A stretch of 64,000 nt of DNA from Spirodela intermedia (lineage: Eukaryota; Streptophyta; Magnoliopsida; Alismatales; Araceae). The position numbers and the translations under genes are program-made. Positions 37,318 to 49,811 of this stretch are shown one piece after another (position 1 is the first letter of the stretch; the number at the start of each line of letters is the position of its first letter). Under the pieces are notes generated by a model. The model saw nothing but the letters and a program-made list of their open reading frames with translations, made no database searches and was not told the origin of the DNA. The stretch covers positions 4,923,878-4,987,877 of the forward strand of contig LR746264.1 in NCBI GenBank assembly GCA_902729315.2. Reading direction: 5' to 3'.

Positions 37318-37820
37318 GTAAAGTTAGCTTTGTAGGCAAAATCCTCTCGCGTGTACGACCACTCCTTGCCCCACAGCCGGCTGACCACCGGTGACGTGGA
37401 AGGGGAGTGGCGCACACGTGCCCCTATCGATCCAAGCAAGCCGCTCGAGCCCCGCTCGCGGCTACTCCCCGACTGCGCTTCCGACCCGCTTGCGGGCCCG
37501 GCTGGCCGGCGGATCCCCCATTTTGCAATATTTTTATTTTTATTTCTTGTTCTTCATTTATCTCAAAACTAAGACTGTAAAAATCGTATAAAATCACATA
37601 ATTACCCAAAAATTCACGTTAATCAACTGAAAACCACTTTTCATGCTTTAACACAAATATAAGTCTATTTATCATGAGTTAAGGCTAAAACTATATTATT
37701 TACTAATTATTAACTCATGATAATGAAGACTTATCAGTTACCTTGGACCTAATGGAGAGAAACAATCTACATCTTAACTATTTAGTTAATAAGTTACTCT
37801 AAAAGATTATGTAGGATGAG

Positions 37821-39565
37821 TGATAAGTCTTCATTATCATGAGTTAATAATTAATAAATAATATAGTTTTAGACTTAACTCATGATAAATAGACTTATAT
37901 TTATGTTAAAGTGTGAAAAGTAGTTTTCGATTGATTAACATAAATTATTAGCTAATTATGTGATTTTATATAAATTTATATGATTTTTATTATCTTATTT
38001 TTGAGATAAATAAAAAAAAAGAAATAAAAATAAATATATAGCAAAATGGGGGGCACTTGCCAACTAGTCGGGCCCGCAAACAAGTCAGAAGTGTAGTTAG
38101 GAAGGAGCCGTGAGCAAGGGCTTGAGTAGCTAGGACTAATAGAGGCATATGTGTGTCACTCCCATTCCATGTCACTAGTGGCCAACTAGTTGTGGGGCAA
38201 GAAGTGGTCGTACACGTGGGAGAAAGGGACTTGATTGCAAATGTAATATTACTATATATTTGCCTGAAACTTTGGCCCACAAATGATGTGAGACTAAACC
38301 CGCATCACACCTTCTCTATAAAATTTTTGATAATTTTAATACCTACAATATCCCTTGTTTATAATAATGATATACCATGATGACATCATTTAATAAGGGC
38401 ATTAGAGTACTTATGTCACTCTTTCTCATATAGTTGGGCAACCGGTGTAGGTTCGAATCTTCCTAGAGTCAAAACTCATATTTTTTATCTGATTATCATG
38501 ACTTTCCTACAAATCGCTAGTGAAGGATTAAGTCACCAAAACAGCTAGATCATTGGCGAAAATCTCGTCAATGCGATTCGCAGATCATTGTTACTAAAAT
38601 TATTGAACGATTCGTGATAAAAGGATCACAAATCTATTGAGTAAAGTATTTCTGATTGATTGACAAATAAGTCGTCGTAAGAAAGAAGACGATCTACTAA
38701 GAGACAAGTTCTCACCTCTTGAGAGTCATACCAAATAAGATGAAGAACCTCCTTTTATTATGCGGACCTGAGGATGAAGCTTTCTAACATGCATCTCACC
38801 TCTATCCAGCTCTTCTCCATCAAGTGACAGTTGTTAGAGACAAAGTCATCATTCTACCGCTTCGTTGGGTGACAACTATTGGAGACGATTCAATGACTCA
38901 TTTCATTGATCTCTAAGCTTCACAAGGAGATCTAAAGATTACCCCTGTCATCCTTGTCCATAGAGAGCCTTCGAGGTTGGTGGACACTACATGACGATCC
39001 TTCCAAATGCTCAAGATTTTGGTGTATTACCGACGCATTGTCGCCGCGACATCGGAACTTTAATTTCCTACTTTCAACTTACTTTCTGCTTCATTTAGTG
39101 CTAATTTGTGTGATTTAAATTTATCAAGATATATTTTATTTAATTACGATTCTTTCTATTTTCACATATCTTAATTTAATCAATTAAATTATTTGTAATT
39201 ATTTACATAAGAATCATCAAGCATAACTCTATTTCTACCTGATTCACATTCGTCGAGTGTTGACGTCATCTTGACGTTTGTACCCTAATATTTCTTTTTT
39301 GTAAATTTTAAATATATTTCCTTTTCATTTCTTTGTATAAAATTTATAGAAAATAGTATTCTTTGAGGAATATTCTAAATAATTACTAGATATTATATTA
39401 TATTCCTTTGATTGACCTAAAAATTACCACTTTTTTTCAAATATTTATTAAATTATAATTAATATATTTGTTAAGAAATACTTCTAAATATCTAAAAATT
39501 CATATTTTCTAGTTTTATAAATTTTAAGTTTGCGTTATTTACTACAAAATGACTAAGTCACGTCA
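37821..39565 (+). mobile_element. Copy H of the LTR-like repeat: complete, decayed
   Basis: Complete copy of 1745 bp from TGATAAGTCTTC to GACTAAGTCACGTCA. A perfect 5-bp duplication ATGAG flanks it at 37816-37820 and 39566-39570. CpG sites of copies G and J are mostly TG or CA here. The upstream-element segment near 38290 has become GATGTGAGAC. It lies only 85 bp from copy G. Confidence 0.88.
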
Positions 39566-39570
39566 ATGAG

Positions 39571-40212
39571 ACTTTGAATCATATCTTTGAATATGTAGTC
39601 ACTTTATTGTAGAGTATAAAGTAGGTCTTTTTGAGATCATGTGAGTAATGTAGATGATTTTTTTTTTATTTAGTGTTAACTTTGTTCCTTTTCAACTTGA
39701 TCTCTTTATACTAATAGATATTTTATTATTTCAATGTCTAAAAATGGTCATATTGATTTGAATATCTTTCTATTATTTTGTTGGCACTCCAATAACCTTC
39801 AACTATTTTTCACTTCGAGATTTTCTTTCAATGGCTTACTTAGAAGAGATCATTTTGCTGGTCTTTAGTCTACGTCTTTTACAGATGAGTTATCATCTAT
39901 AATTCATAATTTACACTTTTGACATTCATTCATACTTCAACTAAATTCTTTTTGCTCATAAGTATGTTGTACTTAATATTGTGTTTAGAGATCCTCAACT
40001 GGTCAATAGACATCTTTGTCTTTAAAGTTGAACTAGAATAATGTCACTGAGCTTATTATTTAGTTCATGAAGTCTGATAATTTGTTATTATCTAGAGGTG
40101 AGGTTAACCTTGAGTATTTGTTTACTTTGAAACATGTAAGTTTCTCATATGTAGTCTTCAAAACTTCTATCTTAAGATTTATGTTATTTCAATAAATTAT
40201 ATTATTCTTAAT
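39571..40212. other. Spacer between copies H and I
   Basis: About 640 bp of AT-rich DNA with no recognised gene. It may be the older sequence into which the repeats were inserted. Confidence 0.4.
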
Positions 40213-40217
40213 AGTAG

Positions 40218-41685
40218 TGATAAGTTTTCATTATCATGAGTTAGTGAACTAAATAATAAGTTTAGTGACATTACTCTAATTCAACTTTGAAGATAAAGAG
40301 TATAAGTAGTGGCCGACTGACTGTGAGGCAAGGAGTGGTCGTATATGTGAGAGAAAGTGACTTAATTGTAAATATAATATTACTATATATTTGCCTAAAA
40401 CTTCGGCGCACAAATAATGTGGGACTAAATCCGCATCACACCTTTCTTAGAAAGGCTTTGATGATTTTAATACTTACAATATCCCTTATTTATAACAATG
40501 ATATATCATGATGACATCATTTGATAAGAGTATTAAAGTACTTATTTTAATCTCTCATACAAGTGGGCAATCAACACAAGTTCGAATCTTCCTAAAGCAA
40601 AAACTCATATTTTTAATTTAATTATCACGACTTTCTTTTGAATCGTTGGTGAAGGATTAAGCCACCAAAATCGTTAGATCATCGACGAAAATCTCATAAA
40701 CATGATTTGTGAAATATTATTACTAAAATTATTGAATGATTCGTGATAAAAAGATTGTGAATCCATCAAGTAAAGTATCTCTAATTGATTGACGAACAAA
40801 TCATTGTCAAGAAGAAGACAATCCACTAGGAGACAAGTCGCCACCTCTTGAGAGCATACTGAATGCGATGAAGAGCCTCCTCTTGATGTGCAGACTTAAG
40901 GATGAAGTTCTTTGAGATACACCCTACCTTTATCCAACTCCTCTCTATCGAGTGACAGTCGTCGGAGACACTAAGTCGTCATTTTTCTACTTTACCGAGT
41001 GATAGCTATTAGAGACGATTCAACGACCCATTTTATGACTTCACAAGGAGATCTAGAGATTACCCATGTAGTCCTTGTCCAAGAAGAGCCTTCGAGGCCA
41101 TGGACACTATATGATAATCCTCTCGAATGTTTAGAATTCCAGTGCATCACCGACGCATCACTATTGTAATGCCGAAACTCTATTTTCTTACTTTTAACTT
41201 AATTTTCATTTCATTTAGTAATAATTTATTTGATTTAAGTTTACTAAGATATACTTCATTCAATTAGGATTCTTTTGGCTTTTATAAATCTTAATTTGAT
41301 CAATTAAATTGTCTTTAATCACTTACGTAAAATCACTAGATAGAACTCTATTTCTGCTTGATTCGCATTCGCTAGGTGCTAACATCATCGTAATGTCCGC
41401 ACCCTTGTTTTCCTTTTTCGTGAATTTTAAATATATTTTATTTTTATTTCCTAGTATAAAATTCATAAAAAATAGTATTCTTTGAAGAAAATTTTAAATA
41501 ATTACTTGATATTATATTACATCTTTGTAATTGATCGAAACAATTATTACTATTTTTGAAAGTTTTATTGAATTATAATTGATATATTTGTTCATAAATA
41601 CTTCTAAATATTTAAAAATTTATATTTTCTAATTTAATAAATTTAAAATTTACATGATTTACTATACAATAACTAAGTCACGTCA
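40218..41685 (+). mobile_element. Copy I of the LTR-like repeat: both termini, internal deletion
   Basis: 1468 bp from TGATAAGTTTTC to AACTAAGTCACGTCA. A perfect 5-bp duplication AGTAG flanks it at 40213-40217 and 41686-41690. About 200 bp near the left end, including the second arm of the terminal inverted repeat and the GC-rich block, is missing or replaced. The upstream element survives as AATGTGGGAC near 40418 opposite TATATA. CpG is depleted. Confidence 0.86.
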
Positions 41686-41690
41686 AGTAG

Positions 41691-42260
41691 GTTGAAGTTT
41701 GATCATTCATACTTTGTCATTTTGTCCACATAAGATATTACCATGTCACTATAGAGATTATGTGACAATGACTTTTCTACCTCTTTTACTTTGTGTAGAT
41801 AGTCTAACTTAGTTGCCATGTGGGTCTAAGATTTGAGTTTTTCCTTGATTCATTAGTAATATATTTTTGTTCTAATTATCTGACTATCTTTTCATGTTGT
41901 CACTATAGTGTTCTTTATTTCAAATTTTGTCTATTCTTTGATTTGAATACTTTGGCCATAGTTTTTTTCACTTTTGTAAATTTTACTTCTTGAGTTTAAA
42001 TCCCATGCATGTCATTGTCCCTTTAACTTTTCAAATATTCTTTGTCTTGATGCTTCTATCTTTACATTGCTAAAGTGTAGTGTTTTAATCTTGCTAGTGA
42101 CTTTGATTTTTAAGAATATATTAGAAATTTTTGTCACATGTGGTTAATACATGTTATTTACATTTATATTTCAACAGTGTTATGATGTATTATTCGAATA
42201 TAGAGATGTATATCAAGAGTTTGACTCCTTAGATTTGTTATTAACTATTGAATCGCATAG
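41691..42260. other. Spacer between copies I and J
   Basis: About 570 bp of AT-rich DNA without a recognised gene or repeat. Confidence 0.4.
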
Positions 42261-42265
42261 GGCAT

Positions 42266-43907
42266 TGATAAGTCTTCATTATCATGAGTTAATAATTAGT
42301 AAATAATATAGTTTTAGCCTTAACTCATGATAAATAGACTTATATTTCTGTTAAAGAATGATTTTTGGTTTTCAATTGATTAACGTGAATTTTTAGGTAA
42401 TTATGTGATTTTATACGATTTTTACAGTCTTACTTTTGAGATAAATGAAGAACAAATAAAAAAAAAATATTGCAAAAATAGGAGAACCCGCTGGCCAGCC
42501 GGGCCCGCAAGCGGGTCGGAAGCGTGGTCTGGGAGTAAGCCGTGAAGTAGGGGCTCAAGCGGCTTGGCTTGGGAACCGACAGGACACGCGCATTCGCCAT
42601 TCCCCTTCCACGTCACCAGTGGCCAACTGGCTGTGGGGCAAGGAGTGGTCGTACATGCGAGAGAAGTGACTTTGCTCACAAAGCTAACATTACTATATAT
42701 TCGCCCGAAAACTCGGCGTACAACCGATGTGGGACTAAACCCCCATCACACCTTCCTTAGAAGAGGCGGGGCGACCGGTGCGGGTTTGAATCCTCCCAAA
42801 GTCAAAATTCATATATTTTTATTTGATTATCGCAACTTTCTTGCAGATCGCCGGTGAAGGATTAAGCAATGAGAATCGCTGGATCATCGGCGAAAATCTT
42901 GTCAACGCGATTCGCGGAGCATTGCTACTAAAATTGCTGAACGATTCGCGATAAAAGGATCGCGAATCCATCGAGTAAATCATCTCCGATTGATCGACGA
43001 ACAAGCCGTCGTCGGGAAGAGGACGATCCACCGGGAGACCAGTCGCCACCTCCTGAGAGCGTACCAGATGCGATGAAGAGCCTCCTCTTGCTGCGCGGAC
43101 CTGAGGATGAAGCTCCTTGACATGCGCCCCACCTCCATCCAGCTCCTCTCCGTCGGGTGACAGCCGCCAGAGAGCCGCAAAGTCGCCGTTTTTCCGCTCC
43201 GCCGGGTGATAGCCGCCGGAGACAATTCGACGACCCACTTCATTGATCTCTGGACTTCGCGAGAAGATCTAGAGATTGCCCACGTCGTCTTTGTCCAAGG
43301 AGAGCCTTCGAGGCAGTGGACACTACACGACAATCCTCCCAAATGCTCAGGATTCTGATGCATCGCCGACGCATCACCGTCGCGACACCAGAACTCTGTT
43401 TTCCTGCTTTCAATTTAATTTACGCTTCATTTAGTAATACTTTGTGTGATTTTAATTTACCAAACTATACTTCGTTAAATTACGATTCTTTCGGCTTTTA
43501 TAGATCTTAATTTGATTAATTAAGTCGTCTGTAATCGCTTACGTAAGAATCACCGGGTGGAACTCTGTTTCTGCCTGATTTGCGTTTGCCGAGCGCTGAC
43601 GTCATCCTGACGCCCGCACCCTTATTTCCTTTTTTTTTTCGTGAATTTTAAATATATTTCCTTTTTATTTCCTAGTATAAAATTCGTAAGAAAATCGTAT
43701 TCATTGAGAAAAATTCTGAATAATTACCAGATATTATATTACATCCCTATGATCGACCTAGAAAATTACCGCTATTTTTGGAATTTTTATTAAATTATAA
43801 TTTATATATTTATTTAGAGATACTTCTAAATATCCGAAAATTCGTATTTTCTAGTTTTACAAATTTTATATTTGCGTGATTTAATATACAATGACTGAGT
43901 CACGTCA
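42266..43907 (+). mobile_element. Copy J of the LTR-like repeat: complete, GC-rich
   Basis: 1642 bp from TGATAAGTCTTC to GACTGAGTCACGTCA. The flanks GGCAT (42261-42265) and AGCAT (43908-43912) match at four of five bases. CpG-rich like copy G, but without its 144-bp duplication, so it shows the likely original structure. A terminal inverted repeat is intact (42268-42292 and 42320-42344). The reverse strand carries the snRNA-type upstream element and TATA box. Confidence 0.86.
42694..42735 (-). promoter_or_regulatory. snRNA-type promoter: upstream element plus TATA box (copy J)
   Basis: On the minus strand GTCCCACATCG occupies 42735-42725 and TATATA occupies 42699-42694, with 25 nt between, exactly as in copy G. 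Downstream on that strand the GC-rich block runs to T-rich DNA at 42478-42460. The same spacing in two independent insertions shows that it belongs to the family. Confidence 0.5.
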
Positions 43908-43912
43908 AGCAT

Positions 43913-45412
43913 CATCAGTATACATAATTTAAATATTTTTTAATAATACTTGTCTTGTGAAGAAAACAATGTAATGCATATAGATGATTGAACTATGCCA
44001 TGACTAATTCAAGAATAATTCATAAATAAATTTTTCATTATATGTGTTAAAACCTAATGTGTGCCAAACATGAGGGAACAAGCATTACCACGTAAGATAC
44101 ATGACAAAGATTTCTCTAGGTAAATCACTTTACACCTTCTTCTTGGTGGACCTAGGTAAGTAATTGTAGGTTGCTAAACCAAGATCTTTTCTTGTCTTTG
44201 ATGTTGTAATTTGAAAGCATCATGAATAAATCAAGTTTTTCTTCTTCACTTACTTTGGGAAATTAAAATTTAATTATATTCTTGGTTTTGATCAAAAAAC
44301 GTTGTGTTGATTGAATCTATCATTTTTCTTGCCTTCCCTCTATAGAAGCACAAAATGACATCTTCTCTTCATGGTTTTTATCAGAAAGTTGTTATACAGT
44401 GACTAAAATTTGTCTTCTCTTTTAAAGATCAAGCATGAAAATATATTCTTGTTTTCTTCTACATGGTTCAGCATAAAGCATTGGAATGAAATAATGTACC
44501 ATCTTCTCTTCTTCTTTGTCACAAGCAAGATTACAAGGTGAAGAAGCATGGTCGCTTGATGCTTGCTTGAGCTTTCTCATTACAAGAATAACCAATGGAG
44601 AAGCATAGATTGATTGGCCCCTCTTTCTTATTATTTTCCTTCATGATTAGCCTTGGCTCAAAAATTAGGGATTAGGGTTTTTTGTCAATTTACTCTCATA
44701 TAAATACTCAGAAATCTTATTGTGCCATATACAAAATAGACAAGCAATGGTTTATTTCATTTAAATTTCGGACACAATATGGTACAAGTGATAGATTCAT
44801 TTACTCAAATGTCTATGCTTGAGTAGATTTTACTGACCTTTGGATCTATATGAAATAACGAGATCCATTTACCGTATTGTAAAGCAATCTGATAGTTTTT
44901 TATTCTACATCCCACAAAACTAGATCCAATAAAGCAAATGATAGATCTGTTACACCTCAGATTTAAGGTCCACTAACTAGATCTAATGCACTTTTAATTT
45001 AATTCTAATTTATAGATCCATTATGTCTTTGATTCAGGCCCAACAAATAAGCCTATTACTTCTTACATTCAAGCTCAATAAATAAATCTATTATGCCTTT
45101 TTCAACATGAAATAAATCAAGATAAACTATGATAATATTTTTCATTATTACTCAATAGATAATAATAATGCAATCAAGACATTTAAATTATTTTATCATC
45201 TTAAACTCACCTATAGTATTTAGGATCTTCATACTTTCACGTTATGTAATTTCATAATCAAGTAATTAGCTAAACTACCATCCATCTATTGTGATCATCA
45301 TCAAAACAACCAAGACTTATAAAATAATTACTTTAGTCAAAAGAGAAAGGAAAAGCTGAAATCCAAACAAGGAAAGCTCATTAGACATAGGCAAAAACAT
45401 AGACAAAGTATT
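43913..45412. other. AT-rich intergenic DNA
   Basis: Only short frames and no recognised element. No polyprotein motif was seen on either strand. Confidence 0.45.
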
Positions 45413-45720
45413 TGACACAATGCAAACCTTTGACAATGAACTTGACATGTGGAAACCATCCAATACAAGCAACAAGTGTCAAACATTCAACCCAAACCAA
45501 TATATGGCAACATGAGTAACACATGACATATATTGTATAGCCAAAGTGACACATGGTAATATATTCAACTATAGCCATGGCACATGACAAAGTTTCTAAT
45601 ACTTGAGTCACACTTGGCTAAGTCTAATTGATCAAGGTGTCACATGGTAAAAGATTAAAGAATGCAGTACATACATGGCAAATATTAGATACCACAAATG
45701 AAACTTGGAAAGTATTTGGA
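45413..45720. repeat. Degenerate ~30-bp minisatellite
   Basis: About ten diverged units of 27-46 bp each carry a core such as CACATGGYAAA followed by an ATTNAATAC-like block. Examples begin at GACATGTGGAAA, GACACATGGTAA, GGCACATGACAAA, TCACACTTGGCTAA, GTCACATGGTAAA and TACATGGCAAA. Spacing is regular in the last six units. A 76-codon minus-strand frame across it is a by-product of the repeat. Confidence 0.6.
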
Positions 45721-47844
45721 AGAATATCTAATATAAAGCATAGAATAATGAGGACAGCATATCTGTGACATTATAAGATCAATAACACATTTGAATATTC
45801 TTGATTAACATGTCTTCCATTTGACCTAGTTAAAAGTTGGTGAACTAATGATTTTAGTGCAAGTTCTTGTACTCAAGATTCCTCTCTTGCTCAACCCATA
45901 TTTATCAATAAATAAGCTTTTATTTCAGCAAAGTATGTACTCTCCTACTTGTCTTTATCACTAATTTTTTTTATAAAAACTTATCATATGTGAAGTCACT
46001 CTAGTAATACTCGCAACATTGACAAATAGATAAACTAGTACATTGGCATATAATGTGAAGATATAAACTTGTGAAATGTGTGGTACAAAGAGGTTAACCC
46101 TGTTAACTTTATTTGTCATTCCTTAAAGGAAAATAATGGAAATCAAGGATTTGAACAGTTGGGGAAATGGTGCTAGGAAAGATCAAATGACTATAAATCC
46201 TTCTATTCTAGGTATTTCCAAACATAATGTGATGACTTGATTATCTAAATAGACTTTACATATTAAACTTATAATGATACCTTGATGCTTAAAAATTATT
46301 TTTGTTGGTGGTTTGTCAATTTGAGACAAAAAGAAGGCTTCGACATGCAAGAGTTTTAGGTGAAATTCTCTCAAGTGAAGTTAAAGAAGAGTAGGATGAG
46401 GTGATATATCCTACATTTCTGTTTGAAAGCTCTTTGAAGGGCTATTTATAAAGTTCAGGACTTTGACCTTTAGAAATCAAATAATGAGATTATCAATAAA
46501 AAATATTTAGGTTACATGTGGGTTGACTAGTCATCAAACGAAAAAAATTATATTGGGGTCACATCATCAGTTTGAGTATCTTCTAATTTAGCCAAACAAA
46601 AAACCTGGAAGTCAATGATATTTAATATATCTTATATCTTTTTATGAATATTTTATTTTTATGAGTATTTATTTTTCCAACGATTATTAGATTTTTTTAC
46701 TTGTTAGGCTATGCTAGTCTAATTATAGATCTTATGAAAAGCATTACACAATTTGACATGTCATTTAGGAAAAGGTCTTCTATTTTTCTTTCATCATAAA
46801 TGTTATATTTCTCTTTCTCATAGATTGATATGTTTATGGGTTCACACAATTTTTAGTAGGTTGACATATTCAGTCAACCTACATTCTCTCTCTTGTAATT
46901 TCCTTCTAAAACATTCATTTGATCTGATTTTAATTTTATGTGCCTATCATTCTTGACATCTATTTCTTCATTTGAGAACTGAAAAAAATATTTTTAATAC
47001 AATCAAGACTATATGTAAAAATTTAGATATGATTTGTGGATCTAAAAGTTGCTAGAAAATGTTTGGATACACTAATCCCCAAATCAATATATGAACATTT
47101 ATATCTAGGTTATTATTGGATAAATATGTTTTTAGAGCTCAAATTAGGTTTTATAATATTTTTTTGTTTTTATATGACTCAACATTGAGAATAAAATCAT
47201 TAAACCTAGAAATACTTGTGTATATCCTCCTCATTCACATTAGAGGCTTTACTATAATTATTTGAGAACAATTCTATATAAATAAAGTATAGAATTTTCT
47301 ACCTTGGCCAATTTATAATCAAACAAAGGAAATCAGTCATAAATAAGTTGTCTGCCTTTTGTTATGCAATGATAATCACTCATGTTCTGAAACATATTTA
47401 ATATTTTGAAGTTGATTTTTCTGGAGAAAGTTTTGATGAAATTAAATTTGAATAACAATATTGATAAAACCACTCTCATCTACATGAGGTATGCATACAT
47501 TAATAAGAAACGAATTCATATCAAGAAACATTCAAATCTGTAGCTCAAATGTAACTCATATCATCTATCAACTAATTCAGATCCAATTTCAACATAGTTA
47601 TTAAAATACTCTAACCATCATCATATCATCACTACTCCTATTTGTCCTTGAGGAAAAACTTAATCAGGCACTACCAAAGTGAAGCACAAGCAGTCAACCC
47701 CGAGAGACTTAAATGACATCTATGGATGAGCACACAGCAAAATTGTGGCTTTGGAGCATCAAGAATAGGAACAAGGTAAGAAAACATGGGGAGAAAAATG
47801 AGTAAACATGCCAAAAAAGTTACCTTTCTCAATCTTCTTGATGA

Positions 47845-47995
47845 TGATAAAAAAGGAGAGAAAAATTCAGGAAGAAGTCAAGAAGAAAGAAGATAAAAGG
47901 TAAGAAAATAAAGGGGAGCAAGGTGAAGAAGAATATTAAAGGAAATGAGAAGTTAGGAAGAAAGGGGGACAAAAGAGGAGGAAAATCTATGAAGA
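47845..47995. repeat. Purine-rich tract
   Basis: About 150 bp are almost all A and G on the plus strand (GAAGAAGTCAAGAAG-like runs), with only isolated pyrimidines. It codes for nothing recognisable. Confidence 0.6.
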
Positions 47996-49792
47996 ACAAT
48001 ATGTGATTAAATGTTAAAAATAAATATGCTAATTATTATGTTTTAATACCACTGGGCTTTTAATCATTCAAAATTTTTGGTAAATATTATACTTTTGGAA
48101 TGTTGAATTAATCTACATGTATGGAAATGAGAAATTTCAATACCTTAAATGTTAGTTTCTGGTTTTAAATTCTGATTAAACTTATGCAATAAATTTAATT
48201 TGAAAAATGAAATAAAAATCAGGAACATTCCTAATGACAAATTGGGAGAAGGAACAATATTTCAGGGAAGAATATAAATAATTCTAGGACCATATACATA
48301 TCAAAAATATGTACATCAATTTTGTATAGTTCCTTAGATAAATCGGATAAAATAGGTTCATAATTAGGGGGAAACCAAATTCTGAAAATTACAAGAGACA
48401 ATACTAAGAATGTAAGTGTATCTTATTTCAAATTAAGTTACAATTTTTTTAAATATTATTTAATTGAATAGTTTAAATAAAAAGATTTCTAAGGTAGTCA
48501 TACACACTAATAACATAGTTGGCCTCTAACATTGAAGATCTTGATCAATTTACTCAAATGAATCATTTCTATAGGACACTTTCAATTGAATAAACCTAAT
48601 TTGAGATCATTGACATCAGAAATATTTTGTTGACTGAGAATTACTTTGAAAAATTTTGAGTCTATCTTAGGTCACAAAACATTCTGAAAAATGTTTGGAA
48701 TTCTAGATTAAATATGTGGATTACCAGTTCATAAATTAAAACTTTTTCTATCATTCTATAACTCCATACACATGTATTGGAATAATTTTATGTTATGGTG
48801 ATTGGAAGATCTATATAGTTGAAGATAATGATTAATAGATAGATTTAAAGTTATTTCTAAAATTTTCTTTAATAAAAAACCATTTATCTCCAAACTTTTA
48901 TGAAACCAAACATTTAGTAGAATGATGTCTATATGATTTAAGGTCATTTACTCATAATCCTAAATTCCAAAAATGCTTAGTTATTTCACACTTATTTTGT
49001 CATCATAAAAAATAGGGGATTGTTGGTTCTAAGGGCCAGTCTTGTTTTGATATTGAAGATAAAATATGGAAGAATAGATTTGTAAAAACTATGATTGTAT
49101 AATTTAGTATTTGATTGAACTTAATGATTTTTTGAAGAAAACCTTAAAATTAGGAAGCTCAAGACCAAAGGTAAAATATTTCCTTTCACATTTCGAGCTA
49201 ATTTGAAATAATCATGTGTCCCTTGAAAATGCACAAGAAGATTGCATATGATTTGTAATAATTATAAAGTGGAATTAAATATATTTTAATATATATTTTT
49301 CTAAGGATTGAGTGGAATTCAATGATGTAATTATTGGATAATGGATTGTAACAAGTAGAATAAGTGTTAAATGATTATTTCAACCTTGTGAATCCTAGTA
49401 GCCAAAATAAATAGAACAAAACCAACTAAACCCCCTTCTGGTTATGTATTGGCATATAGAATCCAAAAAATCTTGCTAATGGATGATGTAACATTTAGTG
49501 AAAGTATATTATGCACATTTTCATGTACGAATTTTGTAAAGATATGTTGTTGGGGAGCATCCCCACTTAGTGATTGGTCTGCTAGTTCCACTCCCTTTGC
49601 CTAGCTTATGGTACTCTCCAGTTTCATTGGGTTATTATTTTTGTTGTCCTGAAGGAATGTTATAATCATTTATGACTTTTACTCTCATGTCATTCTATTA
49701 ATTCGCTAATCAGACTATAATAGATACCATTTAGGAGCAAGACCTTTTGAATGACAATATGATAACTTTAGTAAATGTTAATATATCTAATA

Positions 49793-49811
49793 ATATATAT
49801 ATATATATATA
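49793..49811. repeat. (AT)n microsatellite
   Basis: A run of about nine TA dinucleotides. Confidence 0.75.

Larger units (their letters stand above)
35967..37736 (-). mobile_element. Copy G of the LTR-like repeat: complete, GC-rich, inverted
   Basis: Complete copy of 1770 bp from TGACGTGACTCAGTC to GAAGACTTATCA. A perfect 5-bp duplication GTTAC flanks it at 35962-35966 and 37737-37741. TG...CA ends with 5-bp duplications and no internal genes fit a solo LTR. CpG content is high, so the copy looks young or little methylated. It has a private 144-bp tandem duplication (36462-36749). It carries an snRNA-type upstream element and TATA box. The copy also contains overlapping GC-driven frames, none of which matches a known family. 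Confidence 0.88.

Noticed and set aside
42775-42800. GGGTTTGAATCCT block in the LTR-like family, resembling a tRNA B box
   Set aside because: No A box lies at tRNA-like distance and no tRNA-like fold is present. The repeat has 5-bp duplications and TG...CA ends, unlike a SINE.
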